From: Alphaproteobacteria bacterium
GTDB taxonomy: Bacteria; Myxococcota_A; UBA796; GCA-2862545
DNA length: 64,000 bases
Direction: 5' to 3'
NCBI GenBank assembly: GCA_020632885.1
Contig: JACKEQ010000010.1
Location: 62,001 to 126,000, forward strand
In this document: positions 43,078 to 51,838 of the stretch, in pieces
How positions within the stretch are numbered: the first letter of the stretch is position 1
Layout: every line of letters starts with the position of its first letter
The notes under the pieces: generated by a model
The model's database searches: none
What the model was told of the DNA's origin: nothing
The model's input: only the letters and a program-made list of their open reading frames with translations
Translations under genes and position numbers: made by a program

Positions 43078-44685
43078 TCATCCGGTGGCCACCTGGGCCT
43101 CTGGGCCGACGAACGTTCGCTTGATGAACCACTGCTGCAGGACCGACAACACCATGTTGACGAACATGTACACGACCAACCCCGCCGGGAGCGTGAAGAA
43201 GAAGATGCCGAAGATCAGGGGCATCACCTTCATCATCTGCGCCTGCATGGGGTCCATGTTGGCAGTGGGGGTGAACTGTTGCTGGACCACCATCACGGCG
43301 ATCACGAGGACCGGGAGCACGCAGTACGGGTCGATGCTCGACAGGTCCTTCAGGTAGAGGAACTCGGTCTGGTACAGCTCCACGCTCGTGAGGAGCACGT
43401 TGTAGAGCGCGATCCACACGGGGATCTGGAGGACCATCGGGAGACAGCCGCCCAGCGGGTTGACCCTGTACTCCTTGAACAGCTCGACGGTGCGGCGGTT
43501 CAGCTCGGTGGGGTCGTGCTGGTAGGTCTCCCGGATCTCCTGGAGCTTGGGCTGGATGGCCTGCATGGCCTGCCCGGAACGGAACGCGGACTGGGTCAGC
43601 GGGAAGAAGATCGCCTTCACGGTGACCGTGAGCAGGATGATCGCCAGGCCCCAGTTGCCCACGATGCCGTGGAAGCGCTTGAGCAGCCAGAGCAGCGGGT
43701 GGCCGAAGAACGCGAACCAGCCGAGCTCCACGCTGTTCTCGAGGGAGGGACGGGCCGCCTCGAGCACCTCGGTGTCCTTCACGCCCACGTAGAGCACCAT
43801 GTGCTCCTCGTGGGTGCCACCGGGCTCCAGGCCCTCACGCACGATCCAGTGGGCGCCGTCGAGGGGCTCGGTACCGGGGAGCCGCGACTTCACGAGCGTT
43901 CCATGGGCGGTCTCGGGGGCCAGGAACGCCGCGAAGTAGCGGTCGCCGATGCCCAGCCAGTCCACCGCGCCGTCGTCGACCTGCTCGGGCGCCTTCAGCT
44001 CCTCGAACCCCGAGAGGGTCCACACGCCGCCGTCCACCGAAGCGACGACCATCGCGTGGTTGGTGTAGCGGTCGAACATCCCGCCCACGGGAGGGATGGC
44101 GTCGTGGGCGGACACCCAGAGGGGCCCCTTGAACGGCGCGCTGCTCGTGTTCCGCCACGTGTAGTCGACCCGGAAGGTGCACGGCTCGCCCGGGACGACC
44201 GTGAGCTTCTCGGTGATCTCGAGGCCCTGGCTGCGTCCGCGGGCATCGCCCGGCGCACCCGTGAGCTGCGCGGGATCGCCGAGTAGATCGCCGGCACCCA
44301 CCGCGAAGGCGCGGGCGCGGTCCGAGAGCACCACGGCCGGCCCGGGGTCACCGCCGTAGGGCGCCCACGAGCCGAAGCCCCCCATGACCCACGACCACAC
44401 CGGGGTCACGGTGTAGGGCGCACGACGGTCCGGGAGCTCGAGGCTCGACAGGGACCCGCCGTGGTTCGACCAGCGGGCCTCGGCTCCGCAGCCCTTCAGG
44501 TCCTCGAAGCGCTGGGCGACCTGGGTGCGCACGGCCGGCTCACTGGGAGTCGGTGCTGCCGGTACGACGGGCACCGGGGCATTCGCGGGGACCGCCTCGG
44601 GCGGCAGGGGCGGCGGGAACAGCGTGAGCCACGTGTACCAGACCGCGAGGGAGAGGAGGACGAAGACGACGGTACGGCGTTCCAC
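43078..44685 (-). CDS. yidC: Membrane protein insertase YidC
   Basis: This 535-residue protein starts at GTG 44685 with AGGAG upstream. It inserts and folds inner-membrane proteins with or without SecYEG. An N-terminal helix (6-24) is followed by a Pro-rich linker, the periplasmic beta domain and the conserved 60KD_IMP core (about 320-525). The core includes FHGIVGNWGLAIILLTVTVKAIFFPLTQ, QPKLQEIRETYQ, NPLGGCLPMVLQIPVWIALY and PAGLVVYMFVNMVLSVLQQW. The groove Arg of E. coli YidC is replaced by Lys here (TVKAIFFPL). It is the third gene of the rpmH-rnpA-yidC-jag-mnmE set. Confidence 0.96.
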   Translation of the reverse strand: MERRTVVFVLLSLAVWYTWLTLFPPPLPPEAVPANAPVPVVPAAPTPSEPAVRTQVAQRFEDLKGCGAEARWSNHGGSLSSLELPDRRAPYTVTPVWSWVMGGFGSWAPYGGDPGPAVVLSDRARAFAVGAGDLLGDPAQLTGAPGDARGRSQGLEITEKLTVVPGEPCTFRVDYTWRNTSSAPFKGPLWVSAHDAIPPVGGMFDRYTNHAMVVASVDGGVWTLSGFEELKAPEQVDDGAVDWLGIGDRYFAAFLAPETAHGTLVKSRLPGTEPLDGAHWIVREGLEPGGTHEEHMVLYVGVKDTEVLEAARPSLENSVELGWFAFFGHPLLWLLKRFHGIVGNWGLAIILLTVTVKAIFFPLTQSAFRSGQAMQAIQPKLQEIRETYQHDPTELNRRTVELFKEYRVNPLGGCLPMVLQIPVWIALYNVLLTSVELYQTEFLYLKDLSSIDPYCVLPVLVIAVMVVQQQFTPTANMDPMQAQMMKVMPLIFGIFFFTLPAGLVVYMFVNMVLSVLQQWFIKRTFVGPEAQVATG

Positions 44686-44692
44686 GCGGCTC

Positions 44693-45118
44693 CTAGCGAC
44701 GCCCGCCGGACGTGCGTCCGGCGCTCTTCGTCGACTGCCCGGCGATGCCGCGGAAGGCCTCGCGGACCTGGGCCAGCAGATCTGCGCTGGTGGCGTCCGC
44801 GGCGGACGAGCGGGCGATCAGCACGACGTCCACGGGCGCGTCGCCGAGCACGGCCCAGGAGTGCCGCACCGACTCGCGCAGACGTCGCTTCACCCGGTTC
44901 CTCACCACGGCATTCCCGACCTTCTTGCTGACGGTGAAGCCGACACGGGCCGTTCCTTCGGTCTCGCCGGGACGCCGGGACAGGAAGACGGCGACCAGGT
45001 CCTGCTGGACCCGACGCCGGCCACGCCGCTGCACGAGGAGGAACTCCGAGCGCCTGCGGATCCGGGACGATCGCGGAAAGCCGAGGGGACGTGCCCCCGG
45101 CGGCCTCGGGGAGATCAG
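44693..45118 (-). CDS. rnpA: Ribonuclease P protein component
   Basis: This protein of about 141 residues is the protein subunit of RNase P, which removes 5' leaders from pre-tRNAs. The core SRIRRRSEFLLVQRRGRRR, RVGFTVSKKVGNAVVRNRVK and RRLRESVRHSW is diagnostic. The frame has no ATG, GTG or TTG upstream of the conserved core until it passes into rpmH. CTG 45118, overlapping the rpmH stop as CTGA, is the likely coupled start. It could instead start at the neighbouring ATC. Position after rpmH is canonical. Confidence 0.9.
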   Translation of the reverse strand: MISPRPPGARPLGFPRSSRIRRRSEFLLVQRRGRRRVQQDLVAVFLSRRPGETEGTARVGFTVSKKVGNAVVRNRVKRRLRESVRHSWAVLGDAPVDVVLIARSSAADATSADLLAQVREAFRGIAGQSTKSAGRTSGGRR

Positions 45119-45270
45119 CGGCGCTTGGTGCCGGTGACGGGCGCGAGGACGGCCCGACCCTTCCGGCGGCGGCTCGAGAGGACGGCGCGGCCGCCCACGG
45201 TCTTCATGCGGGCGCGGAAGCCGTGCGAGCGGCGACGCTTGATGTTGCTGGGCTGGTAGGTCCGCTTCAT
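45115..45270 (-). CDS. rpmH: 50S ribosomal protein L34
   Basis: This 51-residue basic protein starts at ATG 45270: MKRTYQPSNIKRRRSHGFRA, then RMKTVGGRAVLSSRRRKGR. It is a standard L34, slightly long at the C-terminus (APVTGTKRR). It is the first gene of the minus-strand origin operon and diverges from dnaA across 187 bp. Its stop overlaps the probable rnpA start. Confidence 0.97.
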   Translation of the reverse strand: MKRTYQPSNIKRRRSHGFRARMKTVGGRAVLSSRRRKGRAVLAPVTGTKRR

Positions 45271-45380
45271 GATGCTCTCCAGATGGTGCGCCGCACTCCG
45301 TCGACCGGGCGCCACCGAACCCCGTGGAGCTATCGCAGGTCGGCGGACCGGTCAAGCGTCCGCCGGACCGCGTCCGGACC

Positions 45381-45410
45381 TTGATGCGGGTGGCCCCGAT
45401 GGGCTACCGT
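45381..45410 (+). promoter_or_regulatory. Candidate sigma70-like promoter for dnaA
   Basis: TTGATG (45381-45386) and TACCGT (45405-45410) are separated by 18 bp and end 47 bp before the dnaA ATG. The match to TTGACA/TATAAT is moderate in a GC-rich context. Other -10-like sites may serve. Confidence 0.35.
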
Positions 45411-45457
45411 CACCGGCCGCCTCCCCCACGGGCGGTCGTCCGAGGACCCGAGTCACC

Positions 45458-46792
45458 ATGGATCTCACGAGCTTCTGGGAAGGCCTCCTGGACGCGATGC
45501 GACAGCGCATCGGCGCGCAGGAGGTCGAGATCTGGCTGGCCGACAGCCGGGTCGCGGCGGTCGACCACGACCGGCTCGTGATCGAGGTGAACAACAGGTT
45601 GTACGCCGATTGGATCCGCGACAACTACCTCGGGTCCTTCGAGGAGATCGTCGCACGCCTGGCGGGTCGGCCCCTGGCGATCGAGTTCACGTTCGCCAAC
45701 GAGCCCGCCGTGGGCGAGCTGCCGCTGCAGATCCAGACGCCCCAGCCGCGCACCGACATGCCCCGCGCGGTCGGCCTCAACCCGCGTCAGACCTTCGACG
45801 AGTTCGTGGTGGGCGAGTGCAACCGGTTCGCGCACGCCGCGGCGCGCGCGGTCGCGGACCACCCCGCGAGCCACTACAACCCCCTGTACATCTACGGCTC
45901 CACGGGCCTCGGCAAGACCCACCTGATGCACGCCATCGGGAACCACGTGCTCGGCACGCCGGCGGCCCGCGTGGTGTACGTCACGGCCGAGGACTTCACG
46001 AACGAGATGATCCACGGCATCCGCTACGAGCGGATGAACGCCTTCCGGAGCAAGTACCGCCGGGCGGCCACCGTGCTCCTCGTGGACGACATCCAGTTCC
46101 TCTCGGGCAAGATGCGCACCCAGGAGGAGTTCTTCCACACGTTCAACGCGCTGCAGGCGTCCGGTCGGCAGATCGTGATCACCTCCGACGTGGTGCCCGG
46201 GGAGATCGAGGGGCTCGAGCCACGCCTCCGCACGCGCTTCGAGGGCGGGCTGATCGCGGACATGCAGGCGCCCGACCCCGAGACCCTGATGGCGATCCTG
46301 AGCAAGAAGGCCGACGGCCTGCGGCTCACGATCCCGCCGGACCTCGCGGACGCGATCGTCGCCCGGGTGGCGGGGAACGTGCGCGAGCTCGAGGGCACCC
46401 TCAACCGGCTCTCGGCCCTGCGCAACTTCTACGACCGCCCGCTCACCCTCGCGTTCGCCCAGGAGCAGCTCCCGAAGCTCTTCGAGCCCACGCCCACGGG
46501 CGTCACGGTGGGCGCGATCATCGAGGCGGTCGCGCGCTTCCACTCCCTGCGCAGCGCGGATCTCACGGGCAACAAGCGCACCCGCACGCTCACCCGTCCC
46601 CGCCACATCGCGATGTACCTGGCCCGCCGGCACACCAAGCTCTCCTTCCCCGAGCTCGGCCGCGAGTTCGGCGGGCGCGACCACTCCACCATCCAGCACG
46701 GGTTCCGGAAGGTCGAGAAGGAGCTGCCCCGCGACGACGACCTCGCCCACAAGGTGCGCCTCATCGAGCAGGCGCTCAAGGTGCGCGCATGA
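45458..46792 (+). CDS. dnaA: Chromosomal replication initiator DnaA
   Basis: This 444-residue protein starts at ATG 45458. Domain I (FWEGLLDAMRQRIGAQEVEIWL) is followed by a short linker domain II. The AAA+ domain has Walker A GSTGLGKT (147-154), Walker B LLVDDIQF and sensor I VITSDVVP. The C-terminal helix-turn-helix carries the DnaA signature GGRDHSTIQHGFRKVEKEL. It opens the origin by binding DnaA boxes in the dnaA-dnaN spacer. It is a full-length and ordinary family member. Confidence 0.98.
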   Translation: MDLTSFWEGLLDAMRQRIGAQEVEIWLADSRVAAVDHDRLVIEVNNRLYADWIRDNYLGSFEEIVARLAGRPLAIEFTFANEPAVGELPLQIQTPQPRTDMPRAVGLNPRQTFDEFVVGECNRFAHAAARAVADHPASHYNPLYIYGSTGLGKTHLMHAIGNHVLGTPAARVVYVTAEDFTNEMIHGIRYERMNAFRSKYRRAATVLLVDDIQFLSGKMRTQEEFFHTFNALQASGRQIVITSDVVPGEIEGLEPRLRTRFEGGLIADMQAPDPETLMAILSKKADGLRLTIPPDLADAIVARVAGNVRELEGTLNRLSALRNFYDRPLTLAFAQEQLPKLFEPTPTGVTVGAIIEAVARFHSLRSADLTGNKRTRTLTRPRHIAMYLARRHTKLSFPELGREFGGRDHSTIQHGFRKVEKELPRDDDLAHKVRLIEQALKVRA

Positions 46793-47062
46793 CCCTGTGG
46801 ACGGACCTGGGCACGAGCTGCGGGAACCCCTGTGGACGACCTGGGGACCGCATTGTGGACGTCTGGACGCCCCGCGACGGTCCCCACCGACGCCCGTTGC
46901 TCCGCACGTCTTCCACAGGATCCTCCCCAGCCGTCATCAACGAAGAAATCAGCTCATACCTACATGATTCGAGATATCCCCGCCATCCCGATCCCCTGAT
47001 CCGGAGACGGGAGATCCAGATCCTGATCCGGTTGGATACCTAGAGCCGCCACGAGGAACTGC
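46793..47062. other. Probable chromosomal origin of replication (oriC)
   Basis: The 270-bp dnaA-dnaN spacer holds four DnaA-box-like sites: TGTGGACGG (46796-46804), TGTGGACGA (46831-46839), TGTGGACGT (46854-46862) and inverted TCTTCCACA (46909-46917). The most AT-rich tract of the neighbourhood (46934-46977) follows and is a candidate unwinding element. A direct repeat CCTGATCCGG occurs at 46995-47004 and 47022-47031. The boxes deviate from TTATCCACA at their outer bases, as often in GC-rich genomes. Confidence 0.8.
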
Positions 47063-48178
47063 ATGGACATCTACATCGATCGCGACGAGCTCAGCCGTGG
47101 GCTGGCCAGGGTCCAGGGCGTCATCGAGCGCCGCAGCACCCACCCGCTCCTGAGCCACGTGCTCCTGCACGCGCGAGAGGGCGGGCTCCGCCTCACCGCC
47201 ACCGACACCGAGGTGGCCTTCATCGGCGACCTCGCGGCGAACGTCTCCCAGACGGGCCAGCTCACCGTCGAGGCCTCCAACCTCTTCCAGATCGTGCGCG
47301 CCATGCCCGAGGCCACCGTGCAGCTCTCGCGCACGGCGAACCACCGGCTCCAGATCCAGTCGGGCCGCACGAGCTTCGAGCTCCCCGGCTTCCCGGCCGA
47401 GGAGTTCCCGGCGCTGCCGGCCTTCGACCAGCGGGGCTCCGTGAAGGTGGCGGAGCGCGAGCTCCTCCGGCTCATCGAGCAGACCCACTTCGCCGTGGCC
47501 GCCGACGACATCCGCTACGGCCTGAACGGCGTGCACATGGAGGAGCGCGTGGTGGACGGCGAGCAGCGCCTCCGCTTCGTGGCCACCGACGGCCACCGCC
47601 TCTCCAGCGCCGAGACCGCCGCCGAGGGCGCCCTGCACCTCACGCCGCGCATGCTGGTGCCCAAGAAGGCCCTCGCGGTGATGAAGAAGCTCCTCGGCCG
47701 CTCGGACGAGAAGGTGGAGCTCGCGTTCGGCGAGGGGGCCGTGCGCCTCTCGATGCCCGGCCAGACCTTCTGGTTCCGGCTGCTGGACGGCGAGTTCCCG
47801 GACTACGAGGCCGTCGTGCCGAGCGACAACAAGGTGTTCGCGCTCCTCGATCGGAACGCGCTCCTCGCGGCCCTCCGGCGCGTGTCCATCGTGGTGAGCG
47901 AGCGCTCCAAGGCCGTGCGCTTCGCCTTCGGTGAGGACGCCGTGCAGATCCAGGTCCAGCAGGTGGACCGCGCGGACATGAAGGAGGACGTGCCCCTGGA
48001 GCTCCAGGGCGCGCCCATCACGGTCGGGTTCAACGCGCGCTACCTCCAGGACATCCTCACGGTGCTCGAGGGCGATCGGGTCCGCCTCTCCCTCGCCCAC
48101 CCGCTGGCGCCCTGCCTCGTGGAGGATCCCGACGCCAGCGGCGCGTTCTTCGTCGTGATGCCCATGCGGCTCGACTGA
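47063..48178 (+). CDS. dnaN: DNA polymerase III beta sliding clamp
   Basis: This 371-residue protein starts at ATG 47063: MDIYIDRDELSRGLARVQGVIERR, then HPLLSHVLLHA, ATDGHRLSS and a C-terminal PLAPCLVEDPDASGAFFVVMPMRL matching the clamp hydrophobic pocket end. Three clamp domains of about 120 residues each can be followed. It encircles DNA as a dimer and tethers the polymerase. It lies directly after oriC in the canonical dnaA-dnaN-recF-gyrB order, with recF 10 nt downstream. Confidence 0.97.
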   Translation: MDIYIDRDELSRGLARVQGVIERRSTHPLLSHVLLHAREGGLRLTATDTEVAFIGDLAANVSQTGQLTVEASNLFQIVRAMPEATVQLSRTANHRLQIQSGRTSFELPGFPAEEFPALPAFDQRGSVKVAERELLRLIEQTHFAVAADDIRYGLNGVHMEERVVDGEQRLRFVATDGHRLSSAETAAEGALHLTPRMLVPKKALAVMKKLLGRSDEKVELAFGEGAVRLSMPGQTFWFRLLDGEFPDYEAVVPSDNKVFALLDRNALLAALRRVSIVVSERSKAVRFAFGEDAVQIQVQQVDRADMKEDVPLELQGAPITVGFNARYLQDILTVLEGDRVRLSLAHPLAPCLVEDPDASGAFFVVMPMRLD

Positions 48179-48188
48179 CACGGCAGGC

Positions 48189-49283
48189 TTGCGCTTCACC
48201 CGCCTGGTGGCGCGGGGCTTCCGGAACCTCGAGCCGTTCGACCTCCCCCTCGACGCCCCGTTCGTCGTGCTCCACGGCGAGAACGCCCAGGGCAAGACGA
48301 ACACGCTCGAGGCCCTCTGGTACGCCACCACCCTCCGTCCGCTCCGGGGCCACCGGCCGGCCGAGCTCCTGGGGTGGGACGCGCCCCTGATGGAGGTCGC
48401 GGTGTGGTCGGATCGCGACGGCATCGTGCGCCACCGGCGCGTGCAGCTCGAGGGCGGGCAGCGCGGGCTGACCCTCGACGGGAAGCGGTGCAACGACCTC
48501 TCCGCGTGGTTCGAGGACCTCCGGGCGATCGCGTTCACACCCGCGGACGGCGAGGTGATCATGGGCGGTCCCGAGCTCCGGCGACGCTGGGTGGATCGCG
48601 CGGCCTTCACGGCCCGGCCCGCCCACCTCGACATCGTGCGGGCCTACCAGCGGGCCCTCGTGAACAAGGCGGCCACCCTGCGCGCCGACCGGCCCGATCC
48701 CACCGTGCTGGACGTGCTCGACGAGCAGCTCGCCTCCCTCGGTGCCCGCCTCACCGCCCGCCGCGCCGACCTCCTCGCGGAGCTCGCGCCCCACGTGCGC
48801 CAGATGGTCTCCACCCTGGCCGGGCAGCCGAGCGACGTGACGCTGGCGCTGCGCACCGCCGCCCGCGGCACCTCGGTGGACGAGCGGGCCGCCGCCCTGC
48901 GCGAGGCCTTCGGGGCGGCCCGTCGCGCCGAGCTCCGGCGCCGTCGCACCCTCGTGGGCCCGCAGATCGACGACGTGGTCGTGCGTCTCCAGGGGCAGCT
49001 CGCCCGCCGCTACGCCTCCCGGGGCCAGGTGCGCACCCTGGTGCTCGCACTGAAGCTGGCGGAGCTCGTGGCCGCCCGGGAGCGCGGCGTGGTGCCCGTG
49101 TTCCTGCTGGACGACCTCTCCAGCGAGCTCGACCGGGCGCGCACCGGGCGTCTCGTCGGCCTGCTCGGCGACCTCGGGGCCCAGGTGGTGGTCACCACGA
49201 CGGATCCCGAGCACGTCACCGGGGATCGGCGCGCCGACGCGGTCTGGGTCGAGGTCCGGGACGGGCGCCTGGTCACCGGCTGA
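48189..49283 (+). CDS. recF: DNA replication and repair protein RecF
   Basis: This 364-residue SMC-like ATPase starts at TTG 48189. Walker A is GENAQGKTN (30-38), the signature region includes SRGQVRTLVLALKLAEL and Walker B is FLLDDLSSELD. It loads RecA at gaps together with RecO and RecR. The TTG start has no strong ribosome-binding site and is close behind dnaN (10-nt gap), so coupling is likely. Family length and motifs are normal. Confidence 0.95.
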   Translation: MRFTRLVARGFRNLEPFDLPLDAPFVVLHGENAQGKTNTLEALWYATTLRPLRGHRPAELLGWDAPLMEVAVWSDRDGIVRHRRVQLEGGQRGLTLDGKRCNDLSAWFEDLRAIAFTPADGEVIMGGPELRRRWVDRAAFTARPAHLDIVRAYQRALVNKAATLRADRPDPTVLDVLDEQLASLGARLTARRADLLAELAPHVRQMVSTLAGQPSDVTLALRTAARGTSVDERAAALREAFGAARRAELRRRRTLVGPQIDDVVVRLQGQLARRYASRGQVRTLVLALKLAELVAARERGVVPVFLLDDLSSELDRARTGRLVGLLGDLGAQVVVTTTDPEHVTGDRRADAVWVEVRDGRLVTG

Positions 49284-49404
49284 GAGGGCCTCGAAAATCG
49301 AGCTTGCACCGATGTTGGTTCCGGCTGGACCCGACGATCCCGACGGGATACGGGTGCGGATCCTCCCTCCCGCCGCCCTCCCCCGTCCCGCCGGAGTCCC
49401 GCAC

Positions 49405-51828
49405 ATGGAGCCCACGCCCTCCAAGACCGAGTACACCGCCACGTCGATCCAGATCCTCGAGGGTCTGGAGGCCGTGCGGAAGCGCCCGGGCATGTACATC
49501 GGCAGCACCGGCGAGACCGGTCTGCACCACCTCGTCTGGGAGGTCGTCGACAACGCCGTCGACGAGGCCCTCGCGGGCTACTGCACCACGATCGTGGTGA
49601 AGCTCCACGAGGACGGCTCGTGCTCCGTGCGCGACGACGGCCGCGGCATCCCCACCGAGATGCACGAGGAGGGCCGGCCCGCGGCCGAGGTCGTCATGAC
49701 CGTGCTCCACGCGGGCGGGAAGTTCGACAGCGACACGTACAAGGTGTCCGGCGGTCTGCACGGCGTCGGCGTGAGCTGCGTGAACGCGCTGTCCCGGCGG
49801 CTCGACCTGCAGATCTGGCGCAACGGGCAGCACTTCCGGCAGAGCTACGCGGTGGGTGCACCCACCACCGACCTCGACGTCGTGGGCGACGCCAGCGTCT
49901 CGGGCACCGAGGTCCGCTTCTGGCCGGACCCCGAGATCTTCACGGAGACCACCGAGTTCGTCTTCGAGACCCTCGCCAAGCGCCTGCGCGACCTGTCGTT
50001 CCTCAACCCCGGCCTGCGGATCCTGCTCTCGGACGAGCGCGACGAGCGGGAGGAGGCGTTCCACGCCGAGCGCGGGCTGGTGGCGTTCGTGGAGTACCTC
50101 AACGAGGCGAAGGACGTGCTGCACGAGCCGCCGATCTACGTCGAGGGCGCCCTCGAGGACCGCACGGGCGGCACGGTGAAGGTCGCGGCGGCCCTCCAGT
50201 GGACCACCGCGTACACCGAGAGCGTCAGCTCCTACGTCAACAACATCAACACCATCGACGGCGGCACCCACGTGTCCGGGCTGCGCAGCGCGCTCACCCG
50301 CACCGTGAACAACTACGCCATGCGCGAGAAGCTGCTGAAGACCGCACTCTCGGGCGAGGACATCCGCGAGGGCCTCACCGTGGTGCTCTCCGTGCACATC
50401 ACGGACCCCCAGTTCGACGGCCAGACCAAGGCCAAGCTCGGCAACTCCGAGGTGAAGGGCCTCACGGACAACGTGGTGAGCGACGCGCTCACCGTGTTCT
50501 TCGAGGAGAACCCCACCATCGCGAAGACCATCGTGGGCAAGGCCGTGGAGGCCGCCCGCGCCCGCGAGGCCGCCCGCTCCGCCCGTGAGCTCGCGCGCCG
50601 CAAGAACGCCCTCGAGGGCAGCAGCCTGCCGGGCAAGCTCGCGGACTGCCAGGAGCGCGAGCCCGAGAAGTGCGAGCTCTACCTCGTCGAGGGCGACTCG
50701 GCCGGTGGCACCGCGAAGCAGGGTCGCGACCGGAAGTTCCAGGCGATCCTCCCGCTCCGCGGCAAGATCCTGAACGTCCACAAGTCCCGTCTCGACAAGA
50801 TGCTCGCCAACAACGAGGTGCGCACCATCATCAGCGCGCTCGGGTGCGGCATCGGCGAGGACTACGACGAGTCGAAGCTCCGCTACGGCCGCGTGATCAT
50901 CATGACCGACGCCGACGTCGACGGGTCCCACATCCGCACGTTGCTCCTCACCTTCTTCTACAAGCAGATGGAGGACCTCATCCGGAAGGGGCACCTCTAC
51001 ATCGCCCAGCCCCCGCTCTACCGCGTGAAGAAGGGCAAGTCGGTGGAGTACCTCAAGGACGAGCCGGCCCGCATGGCGTTCTTCCTCTCCTCGGCCGCCG
51101 AGCAGGTGAAGATCTGGCACGACGAGGGCGACCTGCCCGAGGACGTGGACGCCGTTCGTGTGGACGCAGACGGCGTCCGCGACCTGCTCCGCCTCACCGA
51201 GGAGTGGACGAAGAAGACGGCCAAGCTCGATCATCGCTACCGCACGATGATCATCGACGCCTTCTACCACGTCACCGGCGGCGTGCTCGAGGGCCGCGAC
51301 CTCGAGGCCACCGCCAACGCCCTGCGCGCCCGCCTGGTCGAGGTCGAGGACCGCCTGCGGGTCACGGGTCTCGCCTGGGGCACCACCGAGACCGACGAGC
51401 CGTACATCGAGCTCTCCTACGATCTGCGGGGCGACCCCTGGACCGTGCGGCTCCACAGCCACCTCCAGAACCACCAGCAGCTCACGCGCCTCCACGAGCA
51501 GCTCTCGTCCATCGTGGCGCTGCCCGCGATGTGCCGCGCCGGGAGCACCGACCGTCGCGCCGAGACCTGGACCGAGCTCCAGGCCCACATCCTCGATCTC
51601 GCGCAGCGGGGCTACGAGGTGCAGCGCTACAAGGGTCTCGGCGAGATGAACGCCGAGCAGCTCTGGGAGACCACGATGGACCCGTCCTGCCGGTCGCTCC
51701 AGCGGGTCGACATCGACAGCGCCCTCGAGGCGGACGTGATGTTCGACACCCTCATGGGCGACAAGGTCGAGCCGCGGCGGAAGTTCATCGAGGACAACGC
51801 GCTCAACGTCCGCAACCTCGACCTGTGA
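49405..51828 (+). CDS. gyrB: DNA gyrase subunit B
   Basis: This 807-residue protein is read from ATG 49405, where the family N-terminus (TATSIQILEGLEAVRKRPGMYIG) begins; in-frame codons upstream do not match. The GHKL ATPase has GGLHGVGVSCVNALS, and the TOPRIM domain has LVEGDSAGGTAKQGRDR, RGKILNVHKSR and the metal motif MTDADVDGSHIRTLLLTFFY. The end (KGLGEMNAEQLWETTMDP, RRKFIEDNALNVRNLDL) is complete. With GyrA it introduces negative supercoils. No GyrA gene lies in the window. Confidence 0.97.
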   Translation: MEPTPSKTEYTATSIQILEGLEAVRKRPGMYIGSTGETGLHHLVWEVVDNAVDEALAGYCTTIVVKLHEDGSCSVRDDGRGIPTEMHEEGRPAAEVVMTVLHAGGKFDSDTYKVSGGLHGVGVSCVNALSRRLDLQIWRNGQHFRQSYAVGAPTTDLDVVGDASVSGTEVRFWPDPEIFTETTEFVFETLAKRLRDLSFLNPGLRILLSDERDEREEAFHAERGLVAFVEYLNEAKDVLHEPPIYVEGALEDRTGGTVKVAAALQWTTAYTESVSSYVNNINTIDGGTHVSGLRSALTRTVNNYAMREKLLKTALSGEDIREGLTVVLSVHITDPQFDGQTKAKLGNSEVKGLTDNVVSDALTVFFEENPTIAKTIVGKAVEAARAREAARSARELARRKNALEGSSLPGKLADCQEREPEKCELYLVEGDSAGGTAKQGRDRKFQAILPLRGKILNVHKSRLDKMLANNEVRTIISALGCGIGEDYDESKLRYGRVIIMTDADVDGSHIRTLLLTFFYKQMEDLIRKGHLYIAQPPLYRVKKGKSVEYLKDEPARMAFFLSSAAEQVKIWHDEGDLPEDVDAVRVDADGVRDLLRLTEEWTKKTAKLDHRYRTMIIDAFYHVTGGVLEGRDLEATANALRARLVEVEDRLRVTGLAWGTTETDEPYIELSYDLRGDPWTVRLHSHLQNHQQLTRLHEQLSSIVALPAMCRAGSTDRRAETWTELQAHILDLAQRGYEVQRYKGLGEMNAEQLWETTMDPSCRSLQRVDIDSALEADVMFDTLMGDKVEPRRKFIEDNALNVRNLDL

Positions 51829-51838
51829 GGGGACGCTG

